Of a stretch of DNA of 35,060 bases, positions 15,646-24,365 are shown in pieces. The notes beneath the pieces are model-generated. The model was not told the DNA's origin. It was given only the letters and a program-made list of their open reading frames with translations, and did not search any database. Origin of the DNA: an uncultured Lachnospiraceae bacterium (GTDB lineage Bacteria; Bacillota; Clostridia; Lachnospirales; Lachnospiraceae); the NCBI GenBank assembly GCA_910585005.1, contig CAJUCN010000025.1, forward strand, positions 1 to 35,060, given 5' to 3'. Numbering within the stretch: position 1 is the stretch's first letter; every line of letters begins with the position of its first letter. Made by a program: the position numbers and the translations under genes.

Positions 15646-18306
15646 ATGGGCAAAGAACTTGCAAAAACTTATGACCCGAAAGGAATTGAAGACAGGCTTT
15701 ATCAAAAATGGATGGACAAAAAATATTTTCATGCAGAAGTGGATCATTCCAAAACACCCTTTACCATTGTGATTCCGCCCCCAAACATTACGGGGCAGCT
15801 TCACATGGGCCATGCACTGGATGAGACTATGCAGGACATTTTGATCCGGTTTAAGAGGATGCAGGGGTATCAGGCCCTGTGGCAGCCGGGTACGGATCAT
15901 GCCAGCATTGCCACAGAGGTGAAGATCATTGAAAAGATGAAGGAAGAAGGCATCACCAAAGAAGACCTTGGCAGGGAAGGATTTCTTGAGCGGGCATGGG
16001 ACTGGAAACGGGAATACGGTGGGAGAATCGTCAACCAACTGAAAAAACTGGGCAGTTCCTGTGACTGGGACAGGGAACGATTTACCATGGATGAGGGATG
16101 TAATAAAGCCGTTACGGAAGTGTTCTGCAAAATGCATGAAAAAGGCTGGATTTATAAGGGGAGCAGGATCATCAACTGGTGTCCGGTATGCAACACCTCT
16201 ATTTCCGATGCGGAGGTGGAGTATCAAGAGCAGGCAGGGCATTTTTGGCATATCAAATATCCGCTGATAGAGGAAGACGGCAGGGTAAGCGCCACGGAAT
16301 TTATTGAGTTTGCCACAACCAGGCCGGAAACCATGCTTGGGGACACGGCGGTGGCCGTAAATCCGGAGGACGATAGATATAAAGATTTAATCGGTAAAAA
16401 GCTGATGCTGCCTATCGTAAACAGGGAGCTTCCTGTAGTGGCAGATTCTTATGTGGATATGGAATTTGGAACCGGAGTGGTAAAGATTACCCCTGCCCAT
16501 GACCCCAATGACTTTGAAGTGGGAAAGCGCCATAACCTGCCGGAAGTCAATATCATGAATGATGATGCCACCATCAACGAAAACGGCGGGAAGTTCTGCG
16601 GGATGGACCGTTATGAGGCAAGGGCGGCTATCGTAAAAGAGCTGGACGAGATGGGGCTTTTGGTGAAGATTGAAGACTATTCCCATAACGTAGGAACTCA
16701 TGACCGCTGTAAGACAACGATCGAGCCGATGATTAAGCAGCAGTGGTTTGTCAAAATGGAGGAACTAATTAAGCCTGCCGTGGAAGCGGTGAAACATGGT
16801 GAGATCCAGCTTATCCCCAAGCGGATGGAAAAGATTTACTTTAACTGGACGGACAATATCCGCGACTGGTGCATTTCCAGGCAGCTCTGGTGGGGGCACA
16901 GGATCCCGGCATATTATTGCAGTCAGTGCGGGGAGGTTACAGTTGCGCCGCACAGGCCGGATCAATGCCCGAAATGTGGATGTGGACATTTAGAGCAGGA
17001 TCCGGATACTTTAGATACCTGGTTTTCCTCAGCCCTTTGGCCTTTTTCCACATTGGGATGGCCGGAGCAGACGGAGGATTTGAAGTATTTTTATCCCACG
17101 GATGTGTTGGTGACAGGATACGATATTATTTTCTTCTGGGTGATCCGGATGATCTTTTCCGGTTACGAGCAGATGGGCGAAAAACCTTTCAAGACGGTAC
17201 TGTTCCATGGCCTTGTAAGGGATTCGTTAGGCCGGAAGATGAGTAAATCCTTAGGCAACGGCATAGATCCCTTGGAGATCATTGATAAATATGGGGCTGA
17301 CGCCCTCCGGCTTACCCTGATCACGGGAAATGCGCCGGGCAATGATATGCGCTTTTACTACGAACGCGTGGAGGCTAACAGGAACTTTGCCAACAAGATC
17401 TGGAATGCATCCCGTTTCATTATGATGAATATGCCGGAAGAAGGCCTTGCTGTTTCTGAGCCTGCCTTAGAGCCGGCGGATCAATGGATTTTGTCCAAGT
17501 TAAATACGCTGACCAAAGATGTGACGGATCATATGGAGAGCTTTGAGCTGGGCATTGCAGTGCAGAAGGTTTATGATTTTATCTGGGATGAGTTCTGTGA
17601 CTGGTATATTGAGATGGTAAAGCCCCGTCTTTACAACTCCGATGATAAAGAGAGCCAGGATGCGGCTTTGTGGACCCTAAGGACGGTGCTGATCGATGCC
17701 TTAAAACTGCTTCACCCTTATATGCCTTTTATCACGGAGGAGATCTTCTGTACATTGCAAAGTGAAGAAGAGTCCATTATGGTATCCCAATGGCCGGAAT
17801 ATCAGGAGAACCGTGATTTTGCAAAAGAAGAAAGGGATATTGAGATCATCAAGGAAGCCGTGCGGGGGATCCGCAACGTGCGTACAGAAATGAATGTTGC
17901 CCCCAGCAAAAAGGCCAAGGTATTTGTGGTCAGTGAAAACCAGGATATTATAAGCGCCTTTACGGACGGGAAACTGTTCTTTGCGGCTCTTGCTTACGCC
18001 TCCGAAGTGGCTGTCCAGAAGGAGAAAGAGGGGATTGGTGAGGATGCCGTATCGGTGGTGATCGCCAATGCCACCTTATATATTCCCTTTGCAGAACTGG
18101 TTGATATCCACCAGGAGATGGAACGTTTGCAGAAGGAAGAAAAGCGGCTTGCAGGGGAACTTTCCAGGGTAAACGGTATGTTAAGCAACGAAAAGTTCCT
18201 CTCCAAGGCGCCGGAAGCCAAAATTGCCGAAGAGAGGGCAAAGCTTCAAAAGTATACCCAGATGATGGAACAGGTGAAGGAAAGGCTGGCACAGCTTCAA
18301 AAGTAA
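15646..18306 (+). CDS. valS: valyl-tRNA synthetase
   Basis: A class I synthetase of 886 residues that charges tRNA-Val. The HIGH motif reads HMGH at residues 53-56 after PPPNITGQL, and KMSKS is exact at 531-535. The editing domain lies between them, with a zinc-ribbon-like cysteine set (YYCSQCGE, then CPKCGCGH) before the second half of the catalytic core. The C-terminus is a heptad-patterned tRNA-binding coiled coil. The ATG at 15646 with AGAGAGGAG upstream is the start; in-frame sequence before it belongs to the T-box leader. No clear terminator is visible in the 55 bases before the convergent regulator gene. Confidence 0.98.
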   Translation: MGKELAKTYDPKGIEDRLYQKWMDKKYFHAEVDHSKTPFTIVIPPPNITGQLHMGHALDETMQDILIRFKRMQGYQALWQPGTDHASIATEVKIIEKMKEEGITKEDLGREGFLERAWDWKREYGGRIVNQLKKLGSSCDWDRERFTMDEGCNKAVTEVFCKMHEKGWIYKGSRIINWCPVCNTSISDAEVEYQEQAGHFWHIKYPLIEEDGRVSATEFIEFATTRPETMLGDTAVAVNPEDDRYKDLIGKKLMLPIVNRELPVVADSYVDMEFGTGVVKITPAHDPNDFEVGKRHNLPEVNIMNDDATINENGGKFCGMDRYEARAAIVKELDEMGLLVKIEDYSHNVGTHDRCKTTIEPMIKQQWFVKMEELIKPAVEAVKHGEIQLIPKRMEKIYFNWTDNIRDWCISRQLWWGHRIPAYYCSQCGEVTVAPHRPDQCPKCGCGHLEQDPDTLDTWFSSALWPFSTLGWPEQTEDLKYFYPTDVLVTGYDIIFFWVIRMIFSGYEQMGEKPFKTVLFHGLVRDSLGRKMSKSLGNGIDPLEIIDKYGADALRLTLITGNAPGNDMRFYYERVEANRNFANKIWNASRFIMMNMPEEGLAVSEPALEPADQWILSKLNTLTKDVTDHMESFELGIAVQKVYDFIWDEFCDWYIEMVKPRLYNSDDKESQDAALWTLRTVLIDALKLLHPYMPFITEEIFCTLQSEEESIMVSQWPEYQENRDFAKEERDIEIIKEAVRGIRNVRTEMNVAPSKKAKVFVVSENQDIISAFTDGKLFFAALAYASEVAVQKEKEGIGEDAVSVVIANATLYIPFAELVDIHQEMERLQKEEKRLAGELSRVNGMLSNEKFLSKAPEAKIAEERAKLQKYTQMMEQVKERLAQLQK

Positions 18307-18361
18307 ATTCCACAGGCGCAGTGGCCTTGCATCCAGCCTGGAAAAGAGATTGTTGGATAAA

Positions 18362-20266
18362 TTATGTTTGTGATAACAGGGCCGGATCATGCTGGGCAAT
18401 ATAAGTTTCCAGGGTGCTCCGGTCTACAAGGGCGGATACCACACCCTGGCGTGATACACAAAAACCGGCCGCATAAGAGGCGATGCGGATTGCTTTGCAG
18501 ATGGAATAACCTTCCGTTAAATAAGAAGCCAAAGCACAGATAAAGGCATCGGCACCGCCGGTAGTATCAATAGAAGCAAAATTTTCTGCCGGAAAAAAGC
18601 GTTTTTCAGTTTCGCTTCTAAGATAGCATCCTTTGTGCCCTAATGTAATAATAACGGTTGCAGCTCCTTTCTCCAAAAAGTATTCTGCCTGTTCTTCGGT
18701 GGAAGTTTTGTGAGGGCAGAGAGCTGCAGCTTCTTTTTGATTAGGTATAAAAATATCTGTCAGGGCAAGCAGCTCATCAGAGATCGTCTGTAAAACGGCA
18801 GGCTTTAAAATGACCTTTACACCGCTTTGGCGCGCAATCCTTGCGGCTTCTATTACTGCATTTACAGGAATCTCAGTCGAAAGAAGGCAGAAACCTGCAT
18901 CGGTAAAAAGATGCTGCTGTTTTTGAATGTCTTCCGATGTAAGATTTTGATTGGCGCCGGAGAGGACGGTAATGGTGCTTTCGCCATCTTCTCCGGTATA
19001 AATGTATGCTTTTCCGGTAGGCACATTCTTGTCCCGGTAAATTCCGTGAGCAGTGACATGCTCTTCTTTTAACGTATTCAAAATTAAACTAGAGTCGAAA
19101 TCATTTCCTAATTTCCCAATTAAAGATACTTCGCACCCAAGTTTCACAGCCCCTACGGATTGGTTAACGCCCTTTCCGCCCACAGAAATGAGAGAAGTGA
19201 GAATCTCTGTGGTTTTCCCTGCCTGTGGAAGCCGGTTTACGATGAAAGTGAGATCCATATGAATACTTCCTGCCACGACCAGTTTTTTGGGGCGCAGGAA
19301 AGAAGGGATGCATATGCTTTTTTTATGTGTAAAAGTGTATTCTGGCATGAAAGGAGAAAGGATGCTGTTTTGGGAAGACTTTTCACATTGCTGGATCAGC
19401 GCTTCGCAGATATGGCATCCAAACGCATAATAGGGGATCTGCACACAGGAAATATACGGATAATTGGCGCTTTCCTCCCCGTTGCACAGGCTCACCAGGG
19501 ATAAAGAGGCAGGGACATCGTAATGCAGATCTTTCAACTGCTCATACAATACAAGAGCATCGGAATAATGAGCGCTTACAACACCTGTTATTTCTTGAGC
19601 GATAATGGAAGTATAACAATTAAGAGCAGGGACAGACAGGATCTGCTGTTCCTGAAAGGTAATGTTATGGTCGTACAAGCACTTTTGAAAACCGTCTAAA
19701 ATCCCTGCGGAAAGGGGATCATTCTTTTGAACCAGGCAGGCAAGCCGGGTATGCTTATGGCTGATCAATTCCTGGGTCAATTCATAACCAGCCTTTGCAA
19801 AATCAATAAAATAAGTTGAAACGTTTTCTGGAGTGTTTACATAACAAATGGGAATATTTTGCCTGGAAAAAAAACGTTCGTATTCTATGCTCTGCTTGCT
19901 GACCGGATTCCAGATCACGCCATCTACCCTGCTGTTGCATAATGCGGTAATGTGTTTTAATTCCTGCTGCTGGGAAAGATTGCTGTTGAAAATCAGAAGC
20001 TGATAGCCGTATTTTTGAGCGGTTTCCAATATGCCGTCAATCATTTGGCTGGCGGAGCAAAAAGAATCCAGCAGCAGACCGATCAGAAATTTTTTGGGCG
20101 CTGTGATGTTTTTGATAGTGCTGTATGGCTCATAATGATGTTCTTTTGCAATTTTCAGAACCCGGCTGCGAGTTGCCGGGTTGATATTTCCATCCTTACC
20201 ATTCATGATCTTGGAAACAGTCGATGCAGATACGCCGGCTAGGGCAGCAATTTCTTTGATAGTCAT
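18362..20266 (-). CDS. LacI-family regulator fused to a ribokinase (PfkB) domain
   Basis: A 634-residue fusion. Residues 1-50 form a LacI helix-turn-helix (MTIKEIAALAGVSASTVSKI), 59-320 a periplasmic-binding-like sensor domain, and 327-625 a complete ribokinase-type PfkB domain. The kinase part has GGKGVNQ (about 363-369) and DTTGGADAF with the catalytic base Asp573; the usual order GAGD is GGAD here. The start at 20266 is set by AAGGAGA and the LacI N-terminus; sequence in front of it is promoter. It is divergent from the nucleoside uptake operon and probably represses it, with ribose or a nucleoside as likely ligand. Whether the kinase is active is unknown; all recognised motifs are there. 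Confidence 0.92.
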   Translation of the reverse strand: MTIKEIAALAGVSASTVSKIMNGKDGNINPATRSRVLKIAKEHHYEPYSTIKNITAPKKFLIGLLLDSFCSASQMIDGILETAQKYGYQLLIFNSNLSQQQELKHITALCNSRVDGVIWNPVSKQSIEYERFFSRQNIPICYVNTPENVSTYFIDFAKAGYELTQELISHKHTRLACLVQKNDPLSAGILDGFQKCLYDHNITFQEQQILSVPALNCYTSIIAQEITGVVSAHYSDALVLYEQLKDLHYDVPASLSLVSLCNGEESANYPYISCVQIPYYAFGCHICEALIQQCEKSSQNSILSPFMPEYTFTHKKSICIPSFLRPKKLVVAGSIHMDLTFIVNRLPQAGKTTEILTSLISVGGKGVNQSVGAVKLGCEVSLIGKLGNDFDSSLILNTLKEEHVTAHGIYRDKNVPTGKAYIYTGEDGESTITVLSGANQNLTSEDIQKQQHLFTDAGFCLLSTEIPVNAVIEAARIARQSGVKVILKPAVLQTISDELLALTDIFIPNQKEAAALCPHKTSTEEQAEYFLEKGAATVIITLGHKGCYLRSETEKRFFPAENFASIDTTGGADAFICALASYLTEGYSICKAIRIASYAAGFCVSRQGVVSALVDRSTLETYIAQHDPALLSQT

Positions 20267-20288
20267 AAGCTCTCCTTTGTTTTTATTT

Positions 20289-20317
20289 ATTATGTAACAG
20301 ATAAGAAAATATGTCAA
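20289..20317 (-). promoter_or_regulatory. promoter of the LacI-ribokinase gene
   Basis: On the minus strand TTGACA (20317 to 20312) and CATAAT (20294 to 20289) are separated by exactly 17 bases. The transcript would carry a leader of only about 15-20 nt, enough for the ribosome binding site. Confidence 0.85.
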
Positions 20318-20375
20318 TATCCTAAATGGCAGACATGTACAAAGTGCATAATATTTGATGGATATTATTGTATAG

Positions 20376-20405
20376 ATTTGGCAACACATAAAACTGTTGA
20401 CAAAT
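20376..20405 (+). promoter_or_regulatory. candidate operator overlapping the -35 of the uptake operon
   Basis: ATTTGGCAACA at 20376-20386 and TGTTGACAAAT at 20395-20405 are an 11-bp inverted repeat with one mismatch and an 8-bp centre. The right arm contains the -35 box TTGACA, so bound protein would block RNA polymerase. A binding site for the divergent LacI-type regulator is the obvious reading, although the centre lacks the CG typical of that family. Confidence 0.5.
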
Positions 20406-20425
20406 AAGAGACATGGATGTATTAT
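20397..20425 (+). promoter_or_regulatory. promoter of the nucleoside uptake operon
   Basis: TTGACA at 20397-20402, 17 bases, TATTAT at 20420-20425. The start would be near 20432, giving a leader of about 140 nt before the lipoprotein gene. I looked for a purine riboswitch in the leader and saw none. Confidence 0.85.
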
Positions 20426-20435
20426 TAACGCATAG

Positions 20436-20460
20436 GAAAACATTTTAGGAAAATAGTTTC
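20436..20460 (+). promoter_or_regulatory. second imperfect palindrome just after the transcription start
   Basis: The 25 bases read GAAAnnATTTT, three bases, AAAATnnTTTC, so 9 of 11 arm positions pair. It lies at about +5 to +29 of the uptake operon transcript, where a repressor could act as a roadblock or loop with the palindrome at 20376-20405 about 58 bp away (centre to centre). AT-rich sequence makes chance symmetry more likely. Confidence 0.35.
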
Positions 20461-20573
20461 TTTAGTAAAAAAGTAGAGAGGGGGATCGTAAAGGCAGAAA
20501 TATCTCAGGTTTTGGTGAGGAATTGGTACAGTAACTACAAAAAACGATTAACAACATACCGGGAGGCGGAAAA

Positions 20574-21704
20574 ATGAAAAGATTTGGTGCATTATTTTTA
20601 ACAGTTGCAATATTGACGGTAACGTTCATGACTGGGTGTGGTCAGAAGGAAACCGGAGAAAAAGAAACGAGCGGACAGGAAACGGAAGTTTCAACACAAG
20701 AAACACAGACACAAGAGGCAGAAACGCAGGAAGAACAACCCCAGGAAACGGAAGAAAAGGAACCTCTCAGCGTGGTTTTTTATGCCAATGGAAATTTTGG
20801 CGATAACGCTTATTTTGACGGAAATAAGGAAGGCGTTTTAAGGGCCGAGAAGGAACTGGGCGTGAAAGTGAAATTGATCGAGGGTGGTTCCGAACAGGCT
20901 GATTATCAGCCGGCAATCGAAGCCCTGGCGGTGAGCGGGGAGTATGATATCATTGTTACCCTGACAGGAAAAACAAGCGATATCGTTTTGGAACTGGCGG
21001 ACAAGTATCCGGAACAGGACTTCTTTGTTATGGATACCACGATGACGGAGGTTCGGCCGAATATCTTTAACTCTATGTATAATCAGTGTGAAGGCTCTTT
21101 CCTGGCAGGCGCGTTTGCAGCGCTTGTGACGACGAGTACGGAACTGGAAGGTGCGAATCCTGAAAAGGTGATCGGTTTTATCGGAGTAATGGATTCACCT
21201 ACCATCAATGATTTTTATGACGGGTATGAGCAGGGCGCTCACTATGTAGACAGTGAGATCGAGGTCTTGAAGTCTTATGTGGGAGACGCTGTCAATGCGC
21301 CGAAAGCAAAAGAGCTGGCAATGGCAATGTACAATTCCCAAAATGCAGACATTATCTTTAATGTAGGAGCAAGCGCCGGCCTGGGAACCCTGGAAGCAGG
21401 TAATGAAGCCGGAAAGTATACAATCGGTGTTGATGTTAACCAGAACGGCCTTTATCCGGGAAGCGTGCTCACATCCATGTTAAAGACAAGCGGAACCGGA
21501 ATTTACAATGCAATTGAATTATACCAAAAAGGCGAGCTTGAGATGGGGACTTCCCAGTTGTGGGGACTTAAGGAAGCATGTATCGGCCTTGCTACAGACG
21601 AACTGTATGAAGAACATGTTCCTGATTCCATCAAACAGGAAATGGAAAAGATTACAACGGCATTGATGAACGGAGAGATAGAAGTAAAATCTCAACTGTA
21701 TTAA
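20574..21704 (+). CDS. BMP/PnrA-family nucleoside-binding lipoprotein of an ABC importer
   Basis: The 376-residue extracellular binding protein of an ABC system. Residues 1-21 are a lipoprotein signal with lipobox MTGC (Cys22), followed by a 40-residue linker rich in Gln, Glu and Thr. The rest is a BMP-type binding domain (PF02608); NSMYNQCEGSFLAGAFAAL is the typical central motif, and GVDVNQNGLYPGSVLTSMLK is the typical C-terminal hinge. The ligand loop common in this family (a D-x-S-F-N motif) reads FGDNAYFDGNKEG, so the ligand may not be a standard purine nucleoside. First gene of the uptake operon, GGGAGGCGG upstream. Confidence 0.9.
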   Translation: MKRFGALFLTVAILTVTFMTGCGQKETGEKETSGQETEVSTQETQTQEAETQEEQPQETEEKEPLSVVFYANGNFGDNAYFDGNKEGVLRAEKELGVKVKLIEGGSEQADYQPAIEALAVSGEYDIIVTLTGKTSDIVLELADKYPEQDFFVMDTTMTEVRPNIFNSMYNQCEGSFLAGAFAALVTTSTELEGANPEKVIGFIGVMDSPTINDFYDGYEQGAHYVDSEIEVLKSYVGDAVNAPKAKELAMAMYNSQNADIIFNVGASAGLGTLEAGNEAGKYTIGVDVNQNGLYPGSVLTSMLKTSGTGIYNAIELYQKGELEMGTSQLWGLKEACIGLATDELYEEHVPDSIKQEMEKITTALMNGEIEVKSQLY

Positions 21705-21710
21705 CAAGAT

Positions 21711-21738
21711 GGCGTCTTTCGATACTTTGGAAGACGCC
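21711..21738 (+). other. stem-loop between binding protein and ATPase genes
   Basis: GGCGTCTTTC (21711-21720) pairs with GGAAGACGCC (21729-21738), 9 of 10 positions plus a possible wobble, loop of 8. There is no T run. Stem-loops at this place often stabilise the upstream mRNA, so the binding protein is made in excess over the membrane parts. Confidence 0.55.
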
Positions 21739-21757
21739 TAATTCATACGGAGGAAAT

Positions 21758-23305
21758 ATGGGCGCGGATAATCAAAATGTGATTGAAATGAAGGATATGT
21801 ATAAAATATATCCTAACGGTACAGTGGCTAACAGTGGTGTTAACTTTTGTGTCAAGCGGGGAGAAATCCATGCGCTGGTAGGGGAAAACGGAGCGGGAAA
21901 AACGACTTTGATGAAAGTGCTGTTTGGACTGGAGGAAAAAACAAAAGGGGCAGTTTATATTTCTGGAAAAGAAGTGAATTTTAAAAGCCCCAGAGAAGCT
22001 ATTGCAAGCGGCATGGGGATGGTGCATCAAGAGTTTATGCTGGTTCCTTCTTACACAGTGGCACAAAATATCGCCCTTGGAAATGAAAAGAAAAAAAGGA
22101 TTTTTTGTGACCGGAAAGCAGAAAAGGAGCAGATGGAGAAAATATCCAAACAATTTGGCCTAACGGCGGATTTTGACGAACCGGTCTACCGATTGTCGGT
22201 AGGGGCGAAACAGCGGATTGAAATTTTAAAGGTACTATATAATAATGCAAAGATCATTATTTTAGATGAACCCACAGCGGTGCTGACCCCTCAGGAGACC
22301 GAGGAATTATTCTGTTCGCTGCGTTTGATGGTCAAGGATGGGTATACCATCGTGCTGATCACCCATAAAATAAAAGAGGTGATGGATATTTCCGATTCTG
22401 TTACGGTGCTTCGGAATGGGCAGACCATTCAAACACTAAAAACAAGCGAGACGACACCGGATGAAATAACCAGCCTGATGATAGGACGCCAGTTAAAGCC
22501 AAAACGGGAGCGGATCAAAAGCCAAAGTGAAAAGACGGTTTTTCAGGTTGACCATTTAAATGTAATGGACAGGAGAGGCGCGCTGAAGGTGAAAGACATG
22601 TCCTTTTCCATTAAACAGGGAGAGATATTTGGAATTGCCGGAGTGGAGGGAAATGGACAGTCGGAGCTTATTGATGCAATTATTGGTTTTTTGAAACCGG
22701 CATCGGGCAGGGTGTTTTATGATGGAAAGGATATTACAGGCATCAGTACGTCTGAATTCAGAAAAGAGCCTATTGGTTATATCCCGGATGACCGGAATCT
22801 GCGGGGATCCAGTTTAAGTCAGTCTGTTGCGGAAAATTTTATCATCTGTTCCCATAGCGGGAAAGAATTTAATAAGGGACCCTACCTGGATTGGAAGGAA
22901 GTCCGGAAAAAGTCCAGAGATTTGATAGAGGAATATGAGATCAAGACGGACAGTGAAAGGGCTTTGGTAGGTTCCATGTCAGGCGGGAATGTCCAAAAGG
23001 TGATTGTGGCAAGGGAAATCAGTAAGAAGCCTGATTTGCTGATCGCCTGCCAGCCTACCCGTGGAGTGGACATTTCATCCATCGAATATATTCACAATAA
23101 GATCATAGAACAACGTAACAAAGGGGCTGCCGTTCTTCTGATTTCCGCTGAACTTACGGAGATCATGGGGCTGAGCGATAAGATCGGAATGCTCTACAAT
23201 GGGGAGCTGGTAGCAATCCGGGAGAACGATGATACGGTCACGGAAAAGGAAATAGGAAAATATATACTGAACGGACGTCAGGACCAGGACGTGACGGAGG
23301 AATAG
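21758..23305 (+). CDS. nucleoside ABC importer, double ATP-binding protein
   Basis: A 515-residue protein with two ABC modules, the layout of sugar and nucleoside importer ATPases (RbsA, YufO/NupO). Module one has Walker A GENGAGKTT, signature LSVGAKQR and Walker B IIILDEPTAVLT. Module two has GVEGNGQSELI in place of Walker A, signature MSGGNVQK and LLIACQPTRGVD. The missing lysine in the second Walker A is normal for this family. It energises uptake by the two permeases that follow. CGGAGGAA precedes the ATG. Confidence 0.95.
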   Translation: MGADNQNVIEMKDMYKIYPNGTVANSGVNFCVKRGEIHALVGENGAGKTTLMKVLFGLEEKTKGAVYISGKEVNFKSPREAIASGMGMVHQEFMLVPSYTVAQNIALGNEKKKRIFCDRKAEKEQMEKISKQFGLTADFDEPVYRLSVGAKQRIEILKVLYNNAKIIILDEPTAVLTPQETEELFCSLRLMVKDGYTIVLITHKIKEVMDISDSVTVLRNGQTIQTLKTSETTPDEITSLMIGRQLKPKRERIKSQSEKTVFQVDHLNVMDRRGALKVKDMSFSIKQGEIFGIAGVEGNGQSELIDAIIGFLKPASGRVFYDGKDITGISTSEFRKEPIGYIPDDRNLRGSSLSQSVAENFIICSHSGKEFNKGPYLDWKEVRKKSRDLIEEYEIKTDSERALVGSMSGGNVQKVIVAREISKKPDLLIACQPTRGVDISSIEYIHNKIIEQRNKGAAVLLISAELTEIMGLSDKIGMLYNGELVAIRENDDTVTEKEIGKYILNGRQDQDVTEE

Positions 23306-23306
23306 G

Positions 23307-24365
23307 ATGAAGCAGAAATTAAAAAATACGAATCTATTATCAACGGTATTGTCCATTGTGATTGCCGTATTGCTGGGGTGTCTTTTGATCTTATTGGTTT
23401 CGGACGAGCCCTTTTTGGCAATCAAAAGCCTTCTCGTGCTGCCGCTGTCCAATGCCTTTTATATGAATAATATCATCGATAAGGTGACACCGCTTATCTT
23501 GGTGGGGCTGTCTGCCTCTGTGGCCTTTAAAACAGGAATTTTTAACATGGGTGTGCAGGGACAGTTCTACATTGGGGCATTTGTGGCGGCAATCGCAGGC
23601 AATTATTTGATCGGGCTTCCTACAGGACTACATATCGCGGCAGTCTTTTTAACTGCTGTAGGCGGGGGCGTGCTTTATGCAACAGCGGCAGGAGCGTTAA
23701 AGGCATACTTTAACATTAATGAAGTGGTAACCACGTTGATGCTGAATTATATTGCAACGCTTGTAACATCGGGAATGACTAATTCTTATTTCCGGGATCC
23801 GGACAGCGGCGGGGTTATCCGGATGCACTACATTCCGGAATATTTGGAACTGAAGGAAATTTCCACAAAGGTCACCGCTCATTCAGGTTTTTTGATTGCG
23901 CTGGTAATGGTCGGTTTCGTTTACTTCTTAATGAAACACAGCGTTTTGGGATACCGTATGGAGACGGTGGGGAAAAACAGGGTTTTTGCCCAGTATGGCG
24001 GGCTGAATATTAAGCGTATTACGCTGATATGTTTTGCGATCAGCGGCGGGCTTTCCGGTTTGGCCGGGTCAGTGGAAGTGCTTGGAATGCACAGGTCTTT
24101 TTTTGATAACTTTGCAAGCGGAATGGGAGGGGATGGCCTGATCATTGCACTGCTGGCATCCAATCATCCTTTGGGAGTTCTGTTGATCAGCTTCTTCTTT
24201 GCCTATTTAAAGGTGGGGGGACAGATTATGCAGCAGAATACGGATGTGTCCAGGGAATTGGTGCTGATCATACAGGTTATTATGATTATGCTGATCTCAT
24301 CAAGAATGCTGACTCCTTATCTGAATAAGAGAAAATTTGCAAAGGAGGTTAAAAAGAGTGGCTAG
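23307..24365 (+). CDS. nucleoside ABC importer permease 1 (YufP/NupP type)
   Basis: A 352-residue inner-membrane permease of the branched-chain amino acid/ribose permease family (PF02653), with about eight to ten hydrophobic segments. The region GIFNMGVQGQFYIGAF is the family hallmark, and NEVVTTLMLNYIA the cytoplasmic coupling region. The start is two bases after the ATPase stop, so it is translationally coupled. It pairs with the next gene to form the heterodimeric channel. Confidence 0.93.
   Translation: MKQKLKNTNLLSTVLSIVIAVLLGCLLILLVSDEPFLAIKSLLVLPLSNAFYMNNIIDKVTPLILVGLSASVAFKTGIFNMGVQGQFYIGAFVAAIAGNYLIGLPTGLHIAAVFLTAVGGGVLYATAAGALKAYFNINEVVTTLMLNYIATLVTSGMTNSYFRDPDSGGVIRMHYIPEYLELKEISTKVTAHSGFLIALVMVGFVYFLMKHSVLGYRMETVGKNRVFAQYGGLNIKRITLICFAISGGLSGLAGSVEVLGMHRSFFDNFASGMGGDGLIIALLASNHPLGVLLISFFFAYLKVGGQIMQQNTDVSRELVLIIQVIMIMLISSRMLTPYLNKRKFAKEVKKSG

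Noticed and set aside
20267..20443. Longer N-terminus of the LacI-ribokinase protein
   Set aside because: The LacI helix-turn-helix begins exactly at 20266 with a Shine-Dalgarno in front, and the extra frame covers the TTGACA-17-CATAAT promoter.
20432..20573. Purine riboswitch in the leader of the uptake operon
   Set aside because: No three-way junction with the conserved loop and core sequences could be found.
22620..22700. Defective second ATPase module because Walker A lacks the GKT
   Set aside because: The GVEGNGQSEL form is normal for the second half of this importer ATPase family.
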